Below are positions 42,090 to 50,722 of a DNA stretch of 64,000 nucleotides, piece by piece. This DNA comes from Corallococcus macrosporus DSM 14697 (GTDB taxonomy: Bacteria > Myxococcota > Myxococcia > Myxococcales > Myxococcaceae). The stretch lies in the NCBI RefSeq assembly GCF_002305895.1, contig NZ_CP022203.1, positions 346,001 to 410,000 on the forward strand, written 5' to 3'. Both the position numbers and the translations under genes were made by a program. How positions within the stretch are numbered: position 1 is the first letter of the stretch; each line of letters starts with the position of its first letter. The notes beneath the pieces are model-generated. The model saw only the letters and a program-made list of their open reading frames with translations. It was not told where the DNA came from and searched no databases.

Positions 42090-44165
42090 TCAGGGCGCGT
42101 GGGCCGCCTGCTCCGCGCCCAGGTTGCTGGGGAGGACCACGGTGAAGGCGGAGCCCTGGCCCAGCGTGCTCTCCACCTGGACCCGGCCGCCCATGGCCTC
42201 CACCAGCGTGCGGGTGATGTAGAGCCCCAGGCCCAGGCCGCCGTAGTTGCGCTCGGACACGGCGCGCTCGAAGCGGCCGAAGAGGCGGGGCAGGTGCTCG
42301 GGCGCGATGCCAATGCCCTGGTCCCGCACCGTCAGCCGCGCGCCGCCGTCATGGGGCTCCAGCCGCACGAGGATGGGCTTGCCATTCCCATACTTCACGG
42401 CGTTGTCCACCAGGTTGGTGATGACCTGCTCCAGGCGCAGCAGGTCCCACCGGCCCACGATGCGGAGGTCCTCCGCGTCCAGCCGCAGGGTGGACCCGGC
42501 GCGCGCGGCCTGGGGCTCGTAGCGGGCCACCACCTCCCGGACGAGCGGACCCAGCTCCATCTCCTCCATCGCCAGCGACAGCCGCCCCGCGGCGATGCGG
42601 GACACGTCGAGCAAATCCCCCACCAGCTCCGCCAGCTTCTTCACCTGTCGCGCGCCCACCTCCACGTAGCGCTCCACCACGCCGCGCGGAACCGGTCCGG
42701 GATGCCGGGCCAGCTCCCGCGCGAGCGACTGGAGCTTCAGGCTCAGTGGGGTGAGCGGCGTCTTCAGCTCGTGGCTGGCAATGGACATGAACTCGTCGCG
42801 CAGGCGGATGGCCTCGCGGGCCTCCGCGTAGAGCTGGGCGTTCTCCATGGACAGCGCGGCCCGGTGGGCCAGCTCCTTGGCGAAGGCCAGGTCCGACGCC
42901 GTGTAGTACCGGCCGGAGTAGGTGTGGATGAAGGAGAGGACCCCCAGCACCTGTCCACGGGCAAGCAGCGGCACGGAGATGAAGGAGACCGGCCCCAGGG
43001 CCCGAATCACCCGGGCGTGCTCCGCGTCGTGCCCGAGCTCGAGGGCGCGCTCGCGCGTCAGGTGCTCGATGTAGACGGGCTCCGCCTTCAGCAGGGCCAC
43101 CGTGGGAGGGTGCCCCGGATTGCCCTCGGGCAGGAGCCCATGGCGGAGGAGGTCCTCCGCCAGCGCGTCATCCTCGGGCCTGAAGTGCGCCGCCTCCAGC
43201 CGCCGGAACGTGCCATCCGGCTCCGCCACGTCCACCACGCACCAGTCCGCGAAGGTGGGCACCACCCGCTTCGCCAGGTTCCGCAGCGTCGCCTCGTCGT
43301 CCAGCGACGACGTCAGCACCGCGCCCGACTCCGCCAGGAGCCAGTCGCGCGCCTCCGCCTGCTGGAGCTCGTGCGTCAGGGCCTCCGCGCGCTGGCGGGC
43401 GCGGACCAGGTCCGTCACGTCGAAGCCGAAGCCGGCGATGCCGTCCACCTGGCCCTTCTCGTTCCGGGTGGGCTGATACACGATGTTGAGACAGACCTCC
43501 TGCGTCTCCCCGTTGGGGAGGGCGCGGGGAAACGGCACGGCGTTGCCCACGAAGGGCACGCCGGTGCGGTAGACCTCGTCCAGGATGGTGATGAAGCCCC
43601 GCGCGTCGGCCCAGGGCAGCGCCTGGTGTGCCTCCTTCCCCACCAGGTCGTCCCGCCCCACCAACGCGTTGTTCATCGGGTTGGAGAAGGAATAGACGTG
43701 CTGGGGGCCTCGCATGAGGATGATGCAGGCGGGGGCGTCCCGGAAGAGCGCGTGGAGCCTCGCCTGCCCGGCCTCCGCCTCGCTCCGGGCCGCGCGTTCG
43801 CGCTCCAGGAGCTGGGCCCGCTCCGCGTTGACCTTGCGCAGCATGACGTTCAGCTTCGTCATCAGCAGGGCCAGCACGGCGAAGGCGGCCAGCGAGACAG
43901 CTCCTTTCGTGCCTGGAAAGAGGGTGAGCAGCGGCTCGAAGAAGTAGAAGTCCACCACCACCACGGACAGGGCCGTCGTCACCAGCGCGGGGCCCCAGCC
44001 GCCCCACCAGCCGGACACCATCACCGCGCCGAAGAAGAACAGGAACGGGGTGGCCGAGATGAACGACGCGAGGCCCCATGCGACGGCGAGGGAGATGAGC
44101 GCGACGCCGTAGCGTCCGGCGCGGGAGGCCCAGAGGGGGGGATGTCGTTCTGGACGGGCGTGCAT
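42090..44165 (-). CDS. Membrane sensor histidine kinase with DUF4118, PAS and GAF domains
   Basis: This 691-residue kinase has four N-terminal membrane segments of the KdpD type (DUF4118; AWGLASFISATPFLFFFGAV, then VVVVDFYFFEPLLTLFP). A PAS domain (PACIILMRGPQHVYSFSNPM), a GAF domain (FADWCVVDVAEPDG to LLARGQVLGVLSFIHTYSG), the H-box SIASHELKTPLTPLSL and the HATPase (DNAVKYGNG, DQGIGIAPEH, GGLGLGLYIT) follow. The PAS region resembles the PAS_4/blue-light group, but the flavin cysteine motif is absent. No response regulator adjoins, so it is an orphan kinase. The ATG at 44165 is preferred over an upstream open frame without coding character. Confidence 0.93.
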   Translation of the reverse strand: MHARPERHPPLWASRAGRYGVALISLAVAWGLASFISATPFLFFFGAVMVSGWWGGWGPALVTTALSVVVVDFYFFEPLLTLFPGTKGAVSLAAFAVLALLMTKLNVMLRKVNAERAQLLERERAARSEAEAGQARLHALFRDAPACIILMRGPQHVYSFSNPMNNALVGRDDLVGKEAHQALPWADARGFITILDEVYRTGVPFVGNAVPFPRALPNGETQEVCLNIVYQPTRNEKGQVDGIAGFGFDVTDLVRARQRAEALTHELQQAEARDWLLAESGAVLTSSLDDEATLRNLAKRVVPTFADWCVVDVAEPDGTFRRLEAAHFRPEDDALAEDLLRHGLLPEGNPGHPPTVALLKAEPVYIEHLTRERALELGHDAEHARVIRALGPVSFISVPLLARGQVLGVLSFIHTYSGRYYTASDLAFAKELAHRAALSMENAQLYAEAREAIRLRDEFMSIASHELKTPLTPLSLKLQSLARELARHPGPVPRGVVERYVEVGARQVKKLAELVGDLLDVSRIAAGRLSLAMEEMELGPLVREVVARYEPQAARAGSTLRLDAEDLRIVGRWDLLRLEQVITNLVDNAVKYGNGKPILVRLEPHDGGARLTVRDQGIGIAPEHLPRLFGRFERAVSERNYGGLGLGLYITRTLVEAMGGRVQVESTLGQGSAFTVVLPSNLGAEQAAHAP

Positions 44166-44284
44166 GGTCAGGGGGCGTGCTCCTGGCCGGCGGCATACCG
44201 CCGGGGATGAGCCACGCACCTTTCAGGTAAGCACCGGAGCCCACTGCAGGACATCTTGCTCGCCGCGCTGTCATGCAAGGCTGC

Positions 44285-45595
44285 TCAGCGCGGCCCGCGG
44301 AACGGCACGGGCTTCGTGCCGGTGGCCAGCGCTGACACCTCCACGTGACACACCTCCACGCATGGCCGCGTCCACCCCAGGTTCCGCAAGGCGCCGCCCA
44401 GCCGCTCGCGCAGCGGCGCCACGTCCGCGGGGCTCGCGCCCGCCAGCTCCAACTGGAAGCGTGACGTCTCGACCTGGGTCAGCCGGAAGCGCCGCAGCGC
44501 ATGGTGTTTGAATACCCAGGCCAGCGCCCAGGCGTCCACCTCCCGGCCCGCGGGCGTGACGAAGTGGCAGGCCCCACGGCCGCCGAAGTGCTCCAGCGTC
44601 CACCCGTGGAACCCGCAGGCGCACGCGTCGCGCCGCACGCGGCCCGCGTCGCCCGGGCGGTAGCGCAGCAGGGGGAGCACGCTGGGGCGCAGCCGCGTCA
44701 CCACCACCTCGTCCAGGCCCGGCTCCAGCCAGACATCGGGCGCCAGGACGTGGAAGCGGCCCGGCGCCTCGGGCCGTAGACACTCCCAGGCCAGCGGCCC
44801 CGTCTCCGTGGTTGCGTAGTAGTTGAGGACGGGCGCGGGCACCACGCTCGCGAGCTCCGCGCGCAGGCCCGCGGGCAGGTGCTGCGCGGAGGTGAGCACC
44901 AGCCGGGGCGTGGGCACGTCGCGCTGGGCCGCCAGCCAGCGCAGGCCCTCCGGGTCGGAGAAGAGCACCGCGGGCCGCACGCGGCGCAGGCGCTGGAGCG
45001 CGTCCTCCCGCAGCACGGAGAGGCGGTGCAGCGCGCCGTCCCGGAGGATGGGCAGGCGCACGGAGTACTCCAGCCCGCCCGGCAGCGCGTCCAGCAGCAC
45101 CACGCGGGGACGCGCGGGCAGCACCGCCCCCGCGCGCGCCACGAGGAACCGGAGCACGGCCCACATGTGCAGGCAGTCGCGCCTGTCCCTCACCACGTTC
45201 ACCGGCGCCCCGGTGGACCCGGAGCTCTTCACCACCACGCACGCGTCGGCGTCCGCCGGCGGCGTGGGCACCGCGTCCCAGTGCTCGGCCAGGGCCTCGC
45301 GGTCCAGGAAGGGCAGGTGACGCAAATCCTCCAGCGTCTGGAGGTCCCCCGGGTGGAGGCCCGCCGCGTGGAGCCTCGCGGCGTGGTACGGCGAGTCCCG
45401 CAGGGCGGCGCGCAGGAAGGACAGCCGGGCGTCCAGGTCCGCGCGGGCCGCGTCCTCGTCGGCAAGGGCGGCGAAGCGGGACAGGCCATCGGCGATGGAC
45501 TCCGCCCAGGGGATGTGGGGGCGCTGCGAAGCGGTGTCCCGGCGGATGTTCGCGCGAGGCGCGACGCGCAGGTCCGGGGACAGGCCCGTCGTCAC
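44285..45595 (-). CDS. PaaK/coenzyme F390 synthetase-like adenylate-forming enzyme
   Basis: This 436-residue protein activates a carboxylate with ATP. The P-loop-like VVVKSSGSTGAPVNVVRDRR is the AMP-binding core motif, followed by YYATTETGPLAWEC and LPLLRYRPGDAGRVRRD, the Asp-Arg adenylate-binding motif. The C-terminal Lys-containing tail (TGTKPVPFR) is the position of the catalytic lysine of the ANL family, as in phenylacetate-CoA ligase. The start is GTG at 45595, which overlaps the upstream stop (GTGA), so it is the last gene of the MoxR operon. An acyl or peptidyl substrate inside the operon is possible but unknown. Confidence 0.88.
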   Translation of the reverse strand: MTTGLSPDLRVAPRANIRRDTASQRPHIPWAESIADGLSRFAALADEDAARADLDARLSFLRAALRDSPYHAARLHAAGLHPGDLQTLEDLRHLPFLDREALAEHWDAVPTPPADADACVVVKSSGSTGAPVNVVRDRRDCLHMWAVLRFLVARAGAVLPARPRVVLLDALPGGLEYSVRLPILRDGALHRLSVLREDALQRLRRVRPAVLFSDPEGLRWLAAQRDVPTPRLVLTSAQHLPAGLRAELASVVPAPVLNYYATTETGPLAWECLRPEAPGRFHVLAPDVWLEPGLDEVVVTRLRPSVLPLLRYRPGDAGRVRRDACACGFHGWTLEHFGGRGACHFVTPAGREVDAWALAWVFKHHALRRFRLTQVETSRFQLELAGASPADVAPLRERLGGALRNLGWTRPCVEVCHVEVSALATGTKPVPFRGPR

Positions 45596-46155
45596 TCCCG
45601 CCACCCGCGCGCCTCCGAGGCGCGCTGCTCCGCTTCGCGGAGGGCCTGCTGCCGCTTCTCCGCCTCCTGCTTCCGGGCCTCCTCCGCGCGGCGCATCTCC
45701 GCCTCCGCCTTGCGGTAGTCGAGCTGCTCGAGCCGGGCGATGGAGCCCTTCGGCGACTCGCCCTTGCACTGCCCGCCCACCACGCGCACCCACTTGCGGA
45801 GGAACTCCTCGCGGCGGAACGTGTTGGAGCGAATCATCTCCGCCGTCAGCGGGGCCACGTCGTGGAAGAAGCGCTGGAGCAGCGTCGTCGCGTCGTCGCT
45901 CCTGCCCAGCGTCCGCACCGTCTCCTGCCGCAGCGCGGAGGACACCAGCACGTGCGCCAGCATCACCACCTGCTCCCGCCACAGCGGGGAGCGGGCCCGG
46001 TCCTCCAGGGCGCCCCAGTCCGCCCGGGACGGTGGCCGGAGCTTCGCCAGGCGGAAGGTGTCGCAGATGATGGCCAGGGCCAGGTCATGCGAATACGGCG
46101 ACACGATGGGGGCCGCTTCGAGCTGCGTCTGAAGCTCGCGGATGTCGAAAGCCAT
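45592..46155 (-). CDS. Coiled-coil protein of the MoxR operon
   Basis: This 187-residue protein has an alpha-helical N-part (FDIRELQTQLEAAPIVSPYS, then DLALAIICDTF) and an Ala/Glu/Arg-rich coiled coil from residue 145 (EQLDYRKAEAEMRRAEEARK). It has no membrane or signal segment. The ATG at 46155 has GGAG upstream; a TTG at 46164 overlapping the preceding stop is possible. It lies between the metallopeptidase-VWA gene and the ligase gene. I do not recognise the family. A scaffold or adaptor for the MoxR/VWA complex is an inference. Confidence 0.75.
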   Translation of the reverse strand: MAFDIRELQTQLEAAPIVSPYSHDLALAIICDTFRLAKLRPPSRADWGALEDRARSPLWREQVVMLAHVLVSSALRQETVRTLGRSDDATTLLQRFFHDVAPLTAEMIRSNTFRREEFLRKWVRVVGGQCKGESPKGSIARLEQLDYRKAEAEMRRAEEARKQEAEKRQQALREAEQRASEARGWRE

Positions 46156-46160
46156 GGGAC

Positions 46161-47831
46161 TCAATTCTCCAGCAGTGCCTGGGCGAGGTCGGCGGCCGCC
46201 TTCGCGAAGTCAGAGGGCCAGCGCACCAGCACCAGCCGGAAACGGCGCTCGCGCAGCAGCGGCGCCAGCACCTTCCGGGCGCGGAGTTCGTCGGGGAGCG
46301 CGAGCACGGCCACCACCAGGCGCGAGCGGCGGACGGACTCCAGCACCGGCGTCAGGTCCTTCTCCGCGCTGAGGTTCCACAGGAAGTCGCTGTCGGAGAT
46401 GATGATGCGCAGCGCATCGGGGCGCTCGCGAGACAGCGCCTCCATGACGTCGAAGGGGAACTGCGTGCCCCCGCCGATGTAGCTCAGCAGGAAGTCGCGC
46501 GCCGTCTCCTCGTCGTACATCCACGGCGACACCAGCGGCTTGCGGTAGGCGGAGTACACGATGCCGCGCACCGTGGCCTTCTTGCGCAGGGCGGAGGCGG
46601 ACAGCACCTGGGCCGCCAGCGTCATCGCGTTGAGGCTGTGCTCCGGGTCGGGCATGGAGCCGCTGGTGTCCAGGTAGATTTCCACGGACGGCACGCCTGG
46701 CTCGGAAGGAGGCGGCAGGTCCGCCTCCAGCTCGCGGCGCAGGGGGGACACCGCGGCCAGGTGGCCCTGGGACAGCACCGTCAACGTCCAGTCGATGCTG
46801 TTCGGGTCGTCTCCGTACTCCCACGCCTGGGGCGTGGTGCGCAGGTAGGGCTCCGGCTGGGAGGGCGTGGAGGGGAGCTTCAGGATGTGCGGGTCCACCA
46901 GCCGCTTGTAGTGCTTCGCCACCAGGGCTCGCCGCAGCTTCCCATCTCCCTTGCCGGGCAGGTGCTCGGTGACGCGGTGGATGGTGTCCAGCGCGTCCTT
47001 CTCCTTCGAGCGGGTGCTCAACGGCTCCAGCCAGCCCTGCTCCTGCGCCTCCTCCATCGCGTCGTCCCAGCGGCTGCTGCCGTGGATGGCGGCGTCCAGG
47101 TCGTCCACGTCCGGCGCGGAGACGTCACCGCCCAGCGGCAGGCTGAACTCCAGGTCCGCCGGCTTCTCGATGTAACGGATGAAGGTGGCGCAGAAGTAGA
47201 GGAACTGGAGCTTGCCGTCGGGCAGCGCGTAGAAGGTCTGCGCGAACATGCGCGCCTCGGCGCGCACGCCGGGGAAGCGCCTCTCCATCGGCTCGAGCTG
47301 CGCGGGCGGCACCAGGCTCCCGGGCGTCAGGCCCCATAGCTCCTCGTAGATGGCCAGGTAGAAGAAGAACAGCGCCGACATCTCGCCGCCCTGCACGCGC
47401 TGGAAGCCCCGGTACACCGCGCACAGCGCCTCCGCGTGGGTGCGGCCCACCACCTCGTTCACCTGCAAGTCGTAGAAGAGGTTGGTGAGGGACTGCCTCA
47501 GGCCGGGGACCAGCCGCTGCTCCTGCACGCGCAGCTCCGCGTCCCAGCCCAGCGTGTGCGGGAAGCGCGCGTGGTGGCCGATTTCATGCGCCAGCACCGC
47601 GGTGAGGCTGCCCGTGGCCTCCATGGCCTCCAGGAGCTTGAAGTTGACGAAGACCTGCCGCTTCACCAGGTCGATGTACGCCAGCGGCTCCTGGGCGTGG
47701 CTGGCGTCGGGGGCGAAGGCCACGTGGGGCTCGGGCGGGCTGAGCTGCACGCGCACGTCCCACAGCGCCAGCGCGTCGCGCCAGCTCTTGGCCACGTCTT
47801 CCGGGGGGATGCGCGGCGGCCGCTGGCTCAT
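46161..47831 (-). CDS. HExxH metallopeptidase fused to a VWA domain (DUF2201-like)
   Basis: This 556-residue protein combines two domains. The N-part has LTAVLAHEIGHHARFP (HExxH, about residue 94) with an adjacent helix, as in predicted zinc metallopeptidases. The C-part from about residue 370 is a VWA domain with MIDAS DTSGSMPDPE and the later RIIISDSDFLW. The linker is a long helical section. This architecture resembles the DUF2201/MoxR-linked VWA proteins; the protease domain is the distinctive part. It overlaps both neighbours by ATGA-type contacts. With the AAA ATPase it probably forms a chaperone or remodelling complex, and the protease may cleave the client. Confidence 0.85.
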   Translation of the reverse strand: MSQRPPRIPPEDVAKSWRDALALWDVRVQLSPPEPHVAFAPDASHAQEPLAYIDLVKRQVFVNFKLLEAMEATGSLTAVLAHEIGHHARFPHTLGWDAELRVQEQRLVPGLRQSLTNLFYDLQVNEVVGRTHAEALCAVYRGFQRVQGGEMSALFFFYLAIYEELWGLTPGSLVPPAQLEPMERRFPGVRAEARMFAQTFYALPDGKLQFLYFCATFIRYIEKPADLEFSLPLGGDVSAPDVDDLDAAIHGSSRWDDAMEEAQEQGWLEPLSTRSKEKDALDTIHRVTEHLPGKGDGKLRRALVAKHYKRLVDPHILKLPSTPSQPEPYLRTTPQAWEYGDDPNSIDWTLTVLSQGHLAAVSPLRRELEADLPPPSEPGVPSVEIYLDTSGSMPDPEHSLNAMTLAAQVLSASALRKKATVRGIVYSAYRKPLVSPWMYDEETARDFLLSYIGGGTQFPFDVMEALSRERPDALRIIISDSDFLWNLSAEKDLTPVLESVRRSRLVVAVLALPDELRARKVLAPLLRERRFRLVLVRWPSDFAKAAADLAQALLEN

Positions 47832-48655
47832 GCCGGGACGAACACCAGCACGTGCTGGGAGGTGTGCAGCGTGGCCGCCACCCGCCAGTCATTGGACAGG
47901 GTGGCGAACCACGCGTCCGCGCGAGGGTCCTCCCGCAGCGCCTCGTCCAGTTGCGGGCTCTCCGCGCGCGTCTGCTCCGGCACCTCGCGGCAGCCCATGG
48001 CGCCCAGCGTCACCGGCGTCCGCGCCAGCCAGATGCCCTGCGTGGCCGCGTCGCGGCCCGCCACGGCCTGGCGGTGCCGGTCATGCACGCACACCACGGT
48101 GGGGGACAGGAAGTGCATCGCGCCGGGCAGGAAGCGGCTGTCCTCCTGGGACAGGTCCACCCAGTGCGCCTGGGCGCGCGAGGCCAGCGGCGCGTCGGGC
48201 GGCTCCAGGGCCACGGCGGACGTCTCGCGCAGCCGCGCCTCGATGTCCTGGAGCGACGTCAACCCCTGGCCCACGCGCCAGAAGATGCGCTGCACCCACG
48301 GCGGCGCGGCCTCCAGGTTCTCCCCCAGGTTCCACAGCTTGGCGAACACCTGCGAGCGCTCCTGGGATGGCACCGCGGCCAGCAGGCGGGGAACCAGGTC
48401 CGACCACGCCAGGGTGAAGAAGTTCTGCCGGCCGGCGCTCGCGGGGTACAGGTAGCCCAGGCCAATGGCCTCCGCGCCGAGCTTGAGGTAGGCGCGCAGC
48501 AGCTCCTCTCCCTCCGCGGCCGGCGTGCCCGCTTCGAGCAGGGCCTGCCCCAGCCGCTGCGCGGCGCCGCCGGTGAGCTCCCGCCACAGGGCGGAGTCCC
48601 AGCGCACGAAGCGGGCGCGGGCGTTGGCCTCCAGCTCGTCGGTGAAGGTGCTCAT
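47828..48655 (-). CDS. Unknown protein of the MoxR operon
   Basis: This 275-residue protein is cytoplasmic and mainly alpha-helical in the first half (FTDELEANARARFVRWDSAL, then QRLGQALLEAGTPAAEGEEL). A beta-rich second half has two VWA-like or hydrolase-like segments (ARTPVTLGAMGCREV and WRVAATLHTSQHVLVFVPA). No catalytic motif is recognised. The ATG at 48655 overlaps the stop of the MoxR gene (ATGA), and its stop overlaps the start of the metallopeptidase gene, so it must be a component of the same complex. The frame extends further upstream as an overlap shadow of the MoxR gene. Confidence 0.8.
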   Translation of the reverse strand: MSTFTDELEANARARFVRWDSALWRELTGGAAQRLGQALLEAGTPAAEGEELLRAYLKLGAEAIGLGYLYPASAGRQNFFTLAWSDLVPRLLAAVPSQERSQVFAKLWNLGENLEAAPPWVQRIFWRVGQGLTSLQDIEARLRETSAVALEPPDAPLASRAQAHWVDLSQEDSRFLPGAMHFLSPTVVCVHDRHRQAVAGRDAATQGIWLARTPVTLGAMGCREVPEQTRAESPQLDEALREDPRADAWFATLSNDWRVAATLHTSQHVLVFVPA

Positions 48656-50187
48656 GGGCGGCCGCCCGGGTTCTCCTTCAGCCACGTCGCGTAGTTCCGG
48701 TAGCGGCTGTACAGGGACTTGAGGTGGATGACGTCCTCGTAGACGGGGCCGGACAGCTCGTGCCGCGTGAGCAGCTCGTTCAGCAGCACCGTCACCTTGG
48801 ACATGCGCTTCTCGGTGGTGCGCAGGTCCACGCCGGACAGGCCCTTGTCCAGCTCGTGGCGCAGCGCCGTCACCTTGCGGCGGAGGGGCTGGTGCGTGTC
48901 GTAGTGGCCCATGGCCATGTCGAACATGTTCCGCAGCCAGGCCACGCGGTCTTGGAGGAGCATGCGGTGGCCCTTCACCTCGAAGAAGGCGCTGCGCGGG
49001 TTGGGCACCAGCTTCTCGTGCAGCACCCACGGCGCAATCTGCCGGAAGTCCTCCAGCTCCACGGCGCGGTGACCGCGGAAGAAGGCCATGGCCTTCGCGA
49101 AGTGGAGGATGGTCTGGTACGCGCGCACGCTGACGCCGTTCTCCGTCTGCGTGCAGAGGTGGACCTTCTTGTCCAGCGGGCACTGCTCGTTGCACACCGC
49201 GGCCACCGTCTGCCCGGCCAGCTTGAGCGTGTCCTTGTGCTTGAACTCGAAGCGCGGCGAGGCCATCCGGCAGAAGTCCAACTGCCCCAGGAAGAAGGCG
49301 ATGCGCTCCAGCACGTCCTTGGGCACCTCCACCTCCAGGATGGCGGCGTAGGCGCGCTCCAGCTCGCCGGGCGTGAAGACAATCTCCCTGGGCAGCAGCT
49401 CCTCGGGGGACTTGTCCGCCTCCAGGCGCTGGAGGAGCTGGTCCATGAAGCCCGAGTTGAACGGCACCGCGCGCACCACCACGTCGATGCGGTCCTTCAG
49501 CGCCTCGATGACCTGGAACGTGCCGCCGCCCTGGTCGTCGTTGGCGGTGAGGAACCAGGAGGAGCGGCCCGCGTAGACGTACTGGTCCATCATCTCCGCG
49601 TAGCCCTCCGCCATGAGGGACAGGAGCGCGGACTGCGTCTTGGTGGGGATGCGGTTGTACTCGTCGATGATTTTCACGCGCTGGCCAATCCACTTGCGCC
49701 AGCTCACCTTCACCGCGGACAGGTCCTCCGCCTTGAGCATGTCGGAGGGCAGCGGCGCGCCCAGCAAATCGGAGATGGAGAGCTGCGGATGGCCGCGCTG
49801 GATGCCGCGGTGCACCTCGTCGCGGCCCATGCCGGACAGCAGCGCCATGAGGATGGCGGACGTCGTCTTCCCGCGCCCCGGCCCGCCCACCAGCAGCGCG
49901 CGCCGGCAGGTGAAGAGGGTGAGCAGGGGGATGAGGACGAAAGAGCTGTAGCTGGTGTCCTCGGGCAGGTGGAGCTCGTCACCCGCCGGCGTCTTGAGGG
50001 ACGCGGACGCGCCGAACTCCAGGTCGTAGTAGGGACAGATGACGGCGTTGTTGGTAATCCACCAGTACGCCTGCCGCATCTTGTCGTGGAGGCTGCCGCC
50101 GTCGCGCTCGGAGAGGTGGACGTTGAGCTGCTTGTCCGCCGTCGCGCGCCCGGTGAGCAGGCGCGTCACCCAGTCCTGGTTGGCCAT
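48652..50187 (-). CDS. MoxR-family AAA+ ATPase
   Basis: This 511-residue ATPase has Walker A LLVGGPGRGKTTSAILMAL (about residue 100-115), Walker B VKIIDEYNR, sensor-1 FLTANDDQGGG and an arginine-rich region with DRIDVVVRAVPF. The N-terminal 90 residues and the long C-terminus (from residue 300) with helical HATALRHELDKGL-like repeats are larger than in standard MoxR (about 330 residues), which fits a substrate-binding extension. MoxR ATPases act with VWA proteins to load metals or remodel complexes, and a VWA partner is encoded three genes downstream. It is the first gene of a five-gene operon. Confidence 0.92.
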   Translation of the reverse strand: MANQDWVTRLLTGRATADKQLNVHLSERDGGSLHDKMRQAYWWITNNAVICPYYDLEFGASASLKTPAGDELHLPEDTSYSSFVLIPLLTLFTCRRALLVGGPGRGKTTSAILMALLSGMGRDEVHRGIQRGHPQLSISDLLGAPLPSDMLKAEDLSAVKVSWRKWIGQRVKIIDEYNRIPTKTQSALLSLMAEGYAEMMDQYVYAGRSSWFLTANDDQGGGTFQVIEALKDRIDVVVRAVPFNSGFMDQLLQRLEADKSPEELLPREIVFTPGELERAYAAILEVEVPKDVLERIAFFLGQLDFCRMASPRFEFKHKDTLKLAGQTVAAVCNEQCPLDKKVHLCTQTENGVSVRAYQTILHFAKAMAFFRGHRAVELEDFRQIAPWVLHEKLVPNPRSAFFEVKGHRMLLQDRVAWLRNMFDMAMGHYDTHQPLRRKVTALRHELDKGLSGVDLRTTEKRMSKVTVLLNELLTRHELSGPVYEDVIHLKSLYSRYRNYATWLKENPGGRP

Positions 50188-50262
50188 GCGCGCGGGAGCC
50201 TAGCACCCGGGGTGGACGCGGGGCAGCGCCTTCCACGGCGCGGCCCGTCGCTCACAGGGCGC

Positions 50263-50631
50263 TCAGGGCCCTCGCAGCCGCGACATGAGGAGGAAGCCCA
50301 CGGCCAGCGCGAGCAGCACGCCCACCACGGTCCACACGACGATGGAGAGCCCGGCGGGCACCTTCGACACGATGGGCAGCTTCTGGGTCCGGAGCTCCTC
50401 CGTAATCTGCGCGAGCAGTCCGGCGTCGTAGGTCACCGGCTCGCCCTCGCGAATCCGCCGGCCCATCTCCTCCAGCTCCCCACCCGGCAGGTAGCGGTCG
50501 GTGAGGAACACGCTGCGCGCCTGGAGCTCCCGTTCGGTTCCGTGGGCAGCGGGGTCCAGGCCACAACCCGCGCAGGGTGTGAACGCGCCCACCTTCGAGT
50601 TGCCACACCGCACGCAGACAGCCAGGCTCAT
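50263..50631 (-). CDS. Zinc-ribbon membrane-anchored protein
   Basis: This 122-residue protein starts with a zinc ribbon (CVRCGNSKVGAFTPCAGCGL, with CxxC pairs). A charged middle part precedes one C-terminal membrane helix (VVWTVVGVLLALAVGFLLM). A tail-anchored protein with its ribbon in the cytoplasm is the likely topology. No family assigned. It lies 75 bases after the MoxR operon start on the same strand and runs away from it; a link to that operon is not shown. Confidence 0.75.
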   Translation of the reverse strand: MSLAVCVRCGNSKVGAFTPCAGCGLDPAAHGTERELQARSVFLTDRYLPGGELEEMGRRIREGEPVTYDAGLLAQITEELRTQKLPIVSKVPAGLSIVVWTVVGVLLALAVGFLLMSRLRGP

Positions 50632-50682
50632 GCGCCTAGCCTAGCGCGAATGCCGCGGTGCGCGATGCTCCCCTTCCACGAC

Positions 50683-50708
50683 GCGGCCCGCGGGGCTTCG
50701 CGGGCCGC
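50683..50708 (-). terminator. Hairpin after the SH3 lipoprotein gene
   Basis: GCGGCCCGCG and CGCGGGCCGC form a perfect 10-bp stem with a 6-base loop, 15 bases after the stop of the SH3-domain gene on the minus strand. Just before it, at 50714-50731, a second hairpin (GGCCCCC/GGGGGCC) includes the stop codon. Confidence 0.7.
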
Positions 50709-50722
50709 TCACCGGGCCCCCC

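Noticed and set aside
48656-49693. Upstream extension of the 275-residue MoxR-operon protein
   Set aside because: This frame is a shadow of the MoxR ATPase gene, and the ATG at 48655 overlaps the MoxR stop in the usual ATGA way.
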